A stretch of DNA of 64,000 nt from Phlebotomus papatasi (lineage: Eukaryota; Arthropoda; Insecta; Diptera; Psychodidae), in the NCBI RefSeq assembly GCF_024763615.1, contig NC_077223.1, positions 91,822,627-91,886,626 of the forward strand, given 5' to 3'. Shown here piece after piece: positions 45,701-57,700 of the stretch. Each line of letters opens with the position of its first letter. The stretch's first letter is position 1. A program made the position numbers and the translations under genes. The notes under the pieces are model-generated. The model saw only the letters and a program-made list of their open reading frames with translations, was not told the origin of the DNA and made no database searches.

Positions 45701-48700
45701 TAAATTTTCCTATGTGTCACCCGCTTGTATTGTTCATTGTTTGGATGACTTTAAATTCCATGATTTTTAAAATAAAACATAATGTTTTGCCTTAAATATC
45801 ATACAAAGAGAATCTAAAATTGTTAGTGTTTACTTATTTGTCCATTAAAATGACATTCTGTACAAGTAATTAAATATAAATTTGTAGTTAAAGGTTTCTT
45901 CGGAATGGAAGAGTCTTTGTTGAGTGCTCGAAATCGTGCTTTCAATGTTCTCTTCCCCAAAAATTGATTGAACTGAAATTGATTAAGCTGCTGATGAGTT
46001 CGAGCATATACCACAAAGTTTATAAAAATTTGTAAATATTTATTATTGATCATTTTTCATAACCTAACCGATTGATACCAGTATAAAATTATCATTTTAA
46101 TTATCCAAAATTGAATGAATTTTATTCTTTTTAGAGTTCGGAAAATAGAAAAAATGATGATCTTTTGCATCGTAGCGTTGATTTAAAGAGAGTCCGCTGC
46201 AGTTTTGAAGTTCCTATCTCAATCTGTTAAATCCACAAGAAAAATTATGCTGTTTCATTGGAAAAATAAGGTATAGCATTCTAATTTAATTCAAAATTCA
46301 GCGAAATTCAAAATCATTTTTCTCAAAAATTCCTTTGTGCAAATTAATGAAATTTTAGTATTGTAGCCCAGTCTAGAACGTTTCCAAAATGGTGCGTATG
46401 TGCACTGTGGTTTCAATAGAACCGGAGATATGAGGGGTCAAAGTTCACGAAATTCAAAAAATCATATCTCCGGTTCTATGTGACCGATTTTGATAAAAGA
46501 GGGCTTAAACGAAAGATCTCACCAAATGCTACAACTTTCTAGAATATTTGAACTTCGTGGGACCAACACCAGGGGCGCCACAGTCGAAAAACCAATTTCA
46601 ATATCACATAACCTCAATTATCTCGACTGTCGCTGAACCGATTTTGATGATTACTTCGACATAATTGTAGAGGACATTTGTCTCTACATTTCGTCCATAC
46701 ATCATTTTTCGCTCAGACTACGCTATCACTACGATTTTGCCGTTTAAGTGTGAAAAAATTGATTTTTCCCATAATAACGCTTTGAAATCACTCAGATGCC
46801 AATTTGACTGCCTCTACTCCACAAAGACACTTAAAATATGGTTTTAAATGGAAAGTCCCACAAAATACAACAATTCTTTGATATAGTTGAAGTTCATCAA
46901 ATGACTACTTGGGGAACTCTGGATGAAAAAACGAGTTAAGAAACAAAAAACCTCGCTTATCTTGGCTTCTGAGTAATCGATGAGATCATGTTCTATGGGA
47001 AAATTATAGAGAACATTCTGGTCTACATTTCACCCATATATTACTTTTGTGCCAGTTCATCCAAATCCTTGATATTTTGGTTTAAATACAAAATTTGTAT
47101 AATTTCACGAATTTGATTCAAGATAATTGAATGGCGTCCTCCAACTTCAGCTCTAAATCGAATTTGCATGCACTCCGAGTTAGCTCACGTTAAGAATCTC
47201 ACCTACATAAGCCGGTTAGGATTATCTGTCCCTTTTATAAGCCAGCATTTGATTTATTATCTTCTTCCCAGATTTACAATGTCTTACAAATTCTCAAATA
47301 ATGAGTATCGTAGATTTCTTATTGATGTGACTGAAGACATTTGTGAATATTTTCAAGGAAGGAAATTAGCTCCTCTTATGGACGTATTCTGGAACGATGC
47401 AAATTTCACCAATTTAAATAACTGTTGCCCATGCAGAAAGGTTAGCACAAAGATATTGGTTAGGACTTCTTTAAGAATTTTATTTTACAAAAAAAACATT
47501 TTTTCTAATTTATTTCAGGGTATGATATATTATTTTAAAGATTTTTCATTTAGATACGGGATGATATTGTCAGTCCCATGCCCGTGGAAGCTATTGTTTT
47601 ATCGTATTTGTCAGAATATAAGTCGAATAAGTCGATTTTTTTTGCAAAATTGTTTCTTTTTGCTTTTCGGAAAAGTTAATTATTTTCGAAGTTATAGGGG
47701 ATTCAAATCTTAAAAATCCTATACTCAGCATGTAAAATCTCAGCTTGAAATCACTCTCTTGTAAAGTTGGCATTTCGCGACTTATTCGTTTTATATTCTG
47801 AGCATTCTGAGCCATCGATATTATATCAGTTTGCTATCACCTGTTGCGACTTGATCCAAAAAAGGCTCTTTTAGAATGGAGAAATAAATGGCCATATTCA
47901 TACTGTTCAACTTATTCCTTTCGGACAAAGGTTGTGGATTCCAAGTACCCCTATTAGAAACGTATCAAACGTATAAAACTTTTTCTAAAGGATAAAATAT
48001 GATCGGATTATTGTTTATATTACCTTCTCTTCAATTGCAATCCATGAATTTTCTTTCACTGTGGCACTCACAATAGCGTCATCAATGTTAGAGGCCGTCT
48101 AAAATCGAGTTGATCTCACGAAAGATAAATTTAATTGTTGTCCATTTAAAAGACATTATATGGAAGTGATCAACTATTATTTTAAATTAGAGGCCTGACG
48201 TAATAAAGTGGTTTTCGCGGGATGCTCTAAATCGTGGCATCGCGAGCCTAATGATTCAGTATATAGAAAAGTACATTTAGGTTAATTTAGATGATTTTAA
48301 CCAATATTCTCTAAATTCTTTATATATTATTATGGGTCCCGGTCAAAATCTCGATTAGGTAAATTACAGAAAAACATCATATTACTTGCATTTTACCAGA
48401 TACATTAAATAAATTTCTTCATTTTAACAAAAGTGTAAAGGGTTCCCTGTCGAGGAGGTGTTCCTTCGACCCTAATTTCAACCATTTCAGGATTTTGAAC
48501 ATTCGGGATTTTGGCCCTTTCGGGATTTTGACTGTCTCCGATTATTATGGGGGAAGTGGGACTACATTGTTATACGATTTTTTTTTCATAATTCTAAAGG
48601 AAACTGGGTTTTAACATGATGTAATTTGGACAGACAGAACAATTTAGAACAATTTAGAACTAGGCGAAAAAATAGTATAACAATGTAACTCTACGGCTCA

Positions 48701-51700
48701 AAGTAGCCCCACCTCCCCCAGTATTCTTAAAAATCTGATAAGAAAGTATGTATTCTTGACTATACATTCCATTTTGTAAAAGAATTGTACAAAACGTTAA
48801 GATGCATCAAATTATCCCGCCCATCCCTTTACTAGAAATATTATTCCTGTCTCTTTTGAGTTCGAGCAACTTTTAAAAAATATTTTAAAGCAAAAAAAAA
48901 GATATTAATAAACTTTTGGGTACGTTTAAAAGATCATTAGGTAAATGAATTTTCATGGGTTAATATCAATATGGATTTTAGCAACACTTTAATTCATTTG
49001 GGGACTGTCATGTTCATTTCACTTCACAAATTTGTGAGTTTGAATTGAATTTGAAAAATTTAAATCTTTTTTTTTATTATTTATTGTTTTATTCTAATGT
49101 ACACGATGTACGATTTAGTTGTAGAATTTATAAATTGTCGACATACCATGGTTTGTCCTAATTTTTCAGTGAAATTAATAAAGCAAACAACTACATTTAT
49201 CAATTATAACTGTACAGTACACGCTATTATCATATTAATATATTTATGTTATTAATATATTTTTAAAGAATTTCCCAAATTCTTAGATAAGGCATGTTTA
49301 AGCTTTAGAGTTAAAATTAAAATTCATATTTAAGTTTATTCAGGAAATGAATATGAAGTTTTCGAAACCTGAAAGCTTTCCCCTACTGGTAGATGTTACC
49401 CTTAAGCTTTATACACTGCTGACAATAATCATAGCTCCACTTTTTCATTCTGGGAAAACTTTGAAAAAAAAAATTTTTTTAGAAAAAAATAAAAAAAATC
49501 ATGAAGTTCAAGTATCTCGGGGGAAGTTCAAGTATCTCGGGGTGTTATTCACGAGTGATGGTAGGATGGAGGCAGAACTCTCGTCGCGAATCGGTCAGGC
49601 TTCTGCAGTAATGAGGGAGCTTGGCAGAAGCGTGCTGAGGAAGGTCGAGCTTAGTCGATCGGCTAAATTATCGGTCTTTAAAGCTGTGTTCATTCCTATT
49701 CTCACCTATGGTCATGAGATTTGGGTAATGACCGAAAGGGTAAGATCGCGAGTACAAGCTGCCGAGATGAGGTACCTTCGGGCGGTTAAGGGAATCACTC
49801 GTAGAGATCGAGTGAGGAATGTGGCTGTTCGTGAGGAACTAAGAGTCGAGGAGCTGCTTCTTCGGGTTGAGAGATCACAACTTCGATGGTATGGACATGT
49901 TCAACGCATGAATGAAGAAAGATTCCCCAGAAAAGCTATGCAAGCCATTGTGAGGAGACCTCGGCCTCGAGGCAGACCTAGGACAAGGTGGCTGAATCAA
50001 ATTCAGAATCTTGCCTTGGAACGCCTCGGGATCGAACCCGAACATCTTCCTGAAGTGGCGGAGGACCGACAGGCGTGGGCTGCTAGATTGGATGTCATGG
50101 GCCCGCGACCCCAATAGGGATAAGCGGTTGAAAATGAATGAATGAATGAATAAAAAAAATCATTTGAAGGTATTTTCATACCGATATGAAAAATTGCCAT
50201 TTGAATTTCATACCGTTAGAACTGTGAGTACTGTAATAGAATCTTTATCAAAATGGCGATTTTCGGGTGGCAATAATTATAGTTCCACTCAATAAATTTG
50301 GCTCCAGGGTATTTACTTTCAATCAGTGAAGGTAAATATCTTTTAGTAATTAAATTAATAACTTTATTAACCTAATTAGAATCGTTTTTATAAAGTTTTT
50401 CATGAATTTTGCTGAAATTTTGTAAGGAAAATATGTAATGAACAAAAATAAGGGATTAAATAAGGTCTTGAAGGGGATGGAAATTGACAACCAAAAAATT
50501 TCCATAAAAATGGCAAGATCCTATCACCTTTTATCCGAATTTGTCCATATACTTATATGCATTTTAAACCACTCCCAGGGCTAAAAATCTTCTTTTGTTA
50601 GAGGCAAAAGTGTGCAAATTTCCGTGTTACAGTCGAAAAAACAAGTTTTCTACCTAAAATTGATGTTAAACAATGCTGACTGCTTAGTCTCATCATGTCC
50701 TGTTGATTCTGCCCCAAAACAGAATTCCAAGTGACTAAGGTGGTCTTCAGAATACTGAAATAAAAAGTTATCAAGACAAGACCTATCAATTTTTTTATTT
50801 GAAAAAAATAATTTTGTACCACTTAAATTAGGTAAAACACCTTCTGTTCATCAAACTGCAATAAGCTTCTTTTTGATAACTTTTTATTTCAGTATTCTGA
50901 AGACCACCTTAGCCACTTGGAATTCTGTTTTGGGGCAGAATCAACAGAACATGATGAGACTAAGCAGTCAGCATTGTTTAACATCAATTTTAGGTAGAAA
51001 ACTTGTTTTTTCGACTGTAACACGGAAATTTGCTCACTTTTGCCTCTAACAAAAGAAGATTTTTAGCCCTGGGAGTGGTTTAAAATGCATATAAGTATAT
51101 GGACAAAATCGGATGAAAGGTGATAGGATCTTGCCATTTTTATGGAAATTTTTTGGTTGTCAATTTCCATCCCCTTCAAGACCTTAATTAATCCCTTATT
51201 TTTGTTCATTACACAATTTTCCTTACAAAATTTCAGCAAAATTCATGAAAAACTTTATAAAAACGATTCTAATTAGGTTAATAAAGTTATTAATTTAATT
51301 ACTAAAAGATATTTACCTTCACTGATTGAAAGTAAATACCCTGGAGCCAAATTTATTGAGTGGAACTATAATTATTGCCACCCGAAAATCGCCATTTTGA
51401 TAAAGATTCTATTACAGTACTCACAGTTCCAACGGTATGAAATTCAAATGGCAATTTTTCATATCGGTTTGAAAATACCTTCAAATGATTTTTTTTATTT
51501 TTTTCTAAAAAAAATTTTTTTCAAAGTTTTTCTCGAATGAAAAAGTGGAGCTATGATTATTGCCAGCAGTGTAGATTAATCTCGATCATTTCTTTGTCTT
51601 TCGCCGGTCCGGTCATTACGAATCTAGGGAAGTTAAATAAAACGAATTTTAAACAGTCTACTGACTTCTTCGCAGGAAAAGGAAATACAACATAGGGGAG

Positions 51701-54700
51701 ACCGGGGCAGAATTAGCCAGCATATGACATTTTTATTTGCCTATAAGTTGTGAAAAACTTGTTTAAATTAGACTGATAAATCTTTCAATCTTTCAATGGC
51801 AGTTAACTATTGTGAATAAATATTTTTTTGCTCTATATATATTCTTTCTAAGAGAAATATCAACATCGCTCGCACTGTCTAATTCTATTACTGCTGGCTA
51901 GTCTGCCCCGGTGTTCTGTTAATATTATTGCTATCTATTTTATTTCGAGCGACTATTAAAAAATAATTTTGAAGCAAGTAAATTAAGTGAAAATGTTTAT
52001 TTCCTGTCTGCATATTTACATTAAATGACTATTCATCAATTCTTCATGAATTCATTTTAACTATGGATTTCAAACAAGTAACACTTTATTTCGTTTTGGG
52101 ATTGTCCTGTTTTCATTACGCTTCACAATTTGTGAGTTTTAAAATTGTATAGAACGGTAAAGTTCCCTTAAGTTGATCGGTTTCAAATAATTCGAAAGAA
52201 ATTAATTCAATGGGAGTATTTCACTAGTTTATTTATATTTGCAATAATATTTCATATATTCAACTATACTCAATTTTAAATGAAATTGTAAAATTTGTGA
52301 TAAACTCAGAATCCTAAATAAATAAAATGGAATATTAGAAACGAACTGCACTATATGTAACAATCAGAGAAAAGAACACATGAAATGAATCAATTCAAAT
52401 TGGTAATTTTTTCACCCTTTAGAAAAATTACACGTTTCAAAATTAGTAAAACTTGTGAAATATAATTTTTTTTATTTAAATAAATAAAATTTAACTGATT
52501 AGATGCTTTACTTCACTTTAATTAATATTGATGATCATCAATTTCATCCATCTACTCCTTATATTTCTTCAGTATTATTTAGGTAATTTTTTCCGTTTCA
52601 TTATTATAAGTTATTATTATGACACTAAATTTTAACCTCGTGGTGGAAGGATCAGTCCACGGATTTAGTTCTGAAAAAAACCATAAATACACCAGGACAT
52701 TCCTTCCTTTCTGCTGAGACACAATCAATAAATGATAATAAAAAATTATAAGTGAATTATGAAGCGAATAAAACCAAAAGTGTAAGTGCAACGACTAATT
52801 GAGGAGTATTAAACTTGATACTCTTGTGAATTAAGTTTTTTTAGTGGATCAATTCGTGGGAAATAGAATAATATGCAATATATAATAATGTTTTATTCAA
52901 ACTCTACATATCCCACCCTCCCATGCGTCTGCCGCCGTCTTAGCGTTGATGACCAGCCTCCGAAGCCAAACGGCAGAAATGCTTCTTTATTGGCTGTGTA
53001 ATCTTTCAAATATTTGATGTTACAAAATTCATTTTAAATATTACAATGGCAGAAACCTAGCGCAAAGGCACAAGGATGTAGAGTGCGTTTTCTTTGTAGA
53101 GTTAGCGCATAGCCAAAAGCTGTTCGCGCTCTCTACGCGATATTCACGATTGTGAAGGATTCTGTATAGTTTATTTTACTGTTCTTGGGAAGTTTGGCTT
53201 CTAAGTTTGATTATATTTGGATAAGATTCCTGGATCGGACAATCTAGGGATATTAAAATATTATACACTACTGCTTTGGTGAAATCTGAACAATAAAAAT
53301 CGAATAAATAATTTCACGGGTCGACTTATGGAAACTTTACCTTTTAGTTTTAATTTTATTTTCTTATTTATTCTTGTATTCTCTTGCAGACAATGTATGA
53401 TTTATCAATAAAAAGGGCAAATTGTATAGATTATACTGGAAATCCTAATAGACTCAATTGTTCAGTGAAGTTGATAAATCGCACAATAACCCTTACATAT
53501 TTATTTTATACGCCACCATTTGATCATTATCCTCTTCTTAGAATTATAATGCATTACAAATTCTCAAATAATGAATATCGTAGATTTCTTGTTGATGTTA
53601 CTGAAGACTTTTGTGAATATTTGCAAGGAAATAAATTTGCTCCTGTTGTTGACATATTCTGGAATAATCTAAAAAATCACACCAATTTTGAAAACGGTTG
53701 TCCATTGAGAACGGTTATCACAAATAATGTTTAAAATATTATGCAATGAGTAATTTATTTTTTATATTTCAGGATATGGTATATTATATACAGGATTATG
53801 TGTTTAAAACTACAAATTATCCACCAGGTCTGATATCTGGAAACTATCGTTTTGATATTATAATGATGACACGTTTTAATAAAACGGAATTAGCACTTGC
53901 ACAAGTTTATGGAGAACTTAAAAGGAAAGCTGCTGTTGATATTTTATGGAATTAAGTAGGATTTTTTTCTTTTTTTTTATGAAATTTCTGAGGTAAATGA
54001 AGCACATCTATCGACACTGAAAGTCGGATTGTGATTCCAGGATAAAATAATTTATTGAAAGTTTTTTAGCTTTTTACAATAGGTAAAAAGCGGTGAATAA
54101 TTTTCAAAAAAAAATCATTTTATTTTGGGATGACAATCCGGCCTTCAGTGTCGAGACATTTTTCACTTTACACTTAATACAATCAACTCAATCAATACAA
54201 CACTGAAACTGAATGTCGATATCTAGTACCGTTTGGCCTTTAACGAATAGACTGACATATGGATTAACAATAATACTACCAATTTTTTCGAGACTTCAGG
54301 ATTTTAAAATTCTACAAAAATCTGTGGGCCTATTCTGCTGTTGAAACGGAGCTTATCACGCCTAAAAATCACGATTTTGCGTGATGCAAATACACATCAT
54401 ACACAGAGCTTTGGCTCTGTGTGCGTGGAGATTTGGCGCTTTCACCGACATAGCATGTGTAGTAGTGAGGAAAAATCGTGAAAATGGCTGTTATTTTAAA
54501 AATCACGCAAATTTTATCTCGCGAGCTCCTGGAGGTCCCGAGATGAAAAATTAAATGCATTTGAGGTGGAAAATTGCTGTTTAACGCAAAGAAATAGTTA
54601 TTAATATTCTTTCTATTAATTTTAAGAAATATATAATTCCCATTGTTTCACTGGATTTTTTGCGAAACCCCTTTCAAAACGGGGATGGGGAAAAGTGTTT

Positions 54701-57700
54701 GGGAAGGAAATAAGAGTATTTAAAGTTAGTGATACAAACTCTATGTACAAAAAATTATTCCACCAAGTTGATAAATAATTTCAAAGAAAATAAGCCAAGC
54801 TTATTTTAACTGAACAATACCTTGTGGAAAGTGGCGAAAATTTATAATATTGTATTTTCATACAATGCAATGATCGGAACCATCTTAGAGTAAATTCTAC
54901 TGAATTCAGCAAAATTTGCCGGATGGGTGACTTTGTAATTAACTTTTGCGATGGTGGCGACGGTAGATGCTTCAATCTGACTACTTACTCCGGGAAAACA
55001 AATTTTCTTTCACAAAATCTACGAAATTTCAGACCAATCACTCATAAACAATACCCATCAAAACTTCGTTCTACAATTCCGTGTTTTTTCTTCTTTTTTT
55101 CCAGCGACATATTCAAGAGCATAAGTTTCATGCTGTGAAAAAATTACTGCTAAATTTATGAATACCAATTCTGACCCATCCGTCTAAAATATTTACGACA
55201 ATTCATAATTTATATGAATTACTTTCAAAATTTGTACACCATTTCCAACTTAATATTTCCCCCTTGCCTGTGATTTCTCGAGGTTTTACAGAAACACATA
55301 GTGAAAACTATAAATTAAAAAAGAAAATCATTGAAAATTTTAATTTTCTTGCTTGGCACAGTAGTTGCAAGAAAACTTATTAAAATTGGCAAATTTATGA
55401 AATAGAATGTCCAACGGTAATTATTTTGAAATTTCATCACGCAGCCAAAGAGCGAATGAGAGAGTGCGAGCGAAAGCAAGAGTGTGCTCAAGATTGACAA
55501 CTGCAGTGGAGTTAAATGTAGTTGACGGATTTTCCAGAGTTTTTAGGGAATTTCCTTAATTGGTAAGTCAAAGGACAAGAATTTTAGTCTCGTGAAAGGT
55601 GTTTGTGTGCTTTACAGTGATTATTTTGTTCACAATTTCATTTAATGTGGGCCGAAGCCAGCCTCACATACACAAGCACTATCACGAAATTAGTGATAAA
55701 TCTGCGTTTCACAGCAGAATAAGGGCCCTGATTACTTAACGCAAAGGTATCAATGATTGTATTTATAGTATTTATGTATAGAGAATGTCAATCAAAAAAT
55801 GTGATATACAATTCCCAATACACTTTAGGGCAGAAGCAGGATAATTTTTTACCTATGCATAGTTAATAAATAATTGTAATAAAATAAAGGTGATATTTTG
55901 CTTTTCAATATTGACTTTTGATGGATTCCCTGAAGTTCTGAGGTTCCTTGCCCAAAAAGTTTACACCGTATAGTTCGAAAATTGGTGTTGATTGGTTTGA
56001 AAGGTTTGAATAATAGGAATCGTAAAACGCACATAACTATTAATATTGATATTTATTTTGAATCCGAGAGACTATTAATAAATAGATTTTCATTAAGAAA
56101 ATAAATGGAAGATTTTCCGATCTGCTTATTTATTGTTCTCTATTCATTACACTTCACAATTCATTAATTTAAAATAAAAATTAGTATTTTTATCATACTT
56201 TCTCATTTGTTCTTGATCTTAATTGCAGTCAATGTATGATTTAACAATTGAGAGAACATATTGTATAGGGTAAACTAGGGTACTACCAAAGTAAGTGTGC
56301 CAAATTCCGGCCAGCTTGCAATTTAGGCCATATTTTTTGTTCGTCGAATTTCCATGAATTTTCAGTTTTCGCATACTCTACAGATTATACTATGCAAAAA
56401 ATAACAAAAAATATCGCATCGACGAACAAGATGATTTGAAAAAGACATTGGTAGAATTCCGGTAGGACAAGGAACTACAAAATGAAGGTGTCAGGAATAG
56501 GCCACCAATGCTATGTCCACATTTTGAATCATTTTAAAATGTACTAAAAATAATTTTAGAGAAAATAAAGATGATAAACTGTCTACAAAGTTCCAGGGCA
56601 CACTCCTTAAGAAGAAGTAATAAAATAATTCAATTTGTATTAAAAATATTATATTTAAAACTTGAGACTTTGGCGCTTGAATGCAACTATGCCGAAATTT
56701 GGCACACTTACCCTATTGACTATGATAGTCGATAGATACAAATTTTATTAAAACTGTGTTATGCCCTCTACACATTAGAGCAATTTATGTCTATATTGAA
56801 GCAAATTTCCTAGGTTTGTATAGGAAAAACTTTTCTATCTGGACATATGTAAATATGTATCTCTAGTGTGTAGAGGCCATTATGGAAAAGGTTTATGGAC
56901 ATATTAGGCACATTGTAAAAAGACTAGAGTGTATACTTTTAAGGATTTGACAGAACGAATTCGTCTCATTTGGAGATCCTGGGAGTGAATTCTGAAATTC
57001 ATGAGTTATTCACATGAGAAATTTACATTTCTTAGATCGACTTTTTTGAGAATTTTGTGAAATTTTCATACAAAGTGTCATATGAAACACTCACGGTATC
57101 TTAGAATTTACATAATAATTTTTAATAAAGTCTCTTGAAACACTTAGATAAGGCGAACTCATGACCATATCACATATAAGATTAATATTAAGATTAATAC
57201 TTTCTGAACTGCGAGAATGCCAACAAAGGATAGTAAGTGTTTTATCTTGCCTCTCTCTTGTGTTTCACTCGAAAACTGACCGAAGTTGGTACGCATGGAA
57301 AATTGCTCGAATTGCCTGTAATACGATTCAAAAAACAATTAATACGAACAGTAATATCTTACTCGTCGTATTACTCCACTAGAGTGTCCTCTTTCTGACA
57401 CACGTGATTTTCTACTTGAAATTTTGCATACTATATACCTCTCTTTCCGGATTTTCTTAATATTAATATTAATCTTATATGGGACACCACGGTCAGACTC
57501 ATAATCTCAGAATGCATAACCTGTCTGAAAAATATTGTGTAATCATTGAAAAATGCACTTTGTGCTGAACACTGACTTTTGAGATTAACTAAATTATTAG
57601 CCTTGTGGCGTGCTAAGACAGTAAAAATGGCTGATATAACCTCAAAATTCAGATGTTAGCTTTTAGTAGTTGTGGCAATTTTGAGCTGAAAGGAAATTAT

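Noticed and set aside
50598..50822. 74-codon minus-strand ORF in the fold-back element
   Set aside because: It spans the end of the left arm and part of the loop and shows no transposase features; a chance frame.
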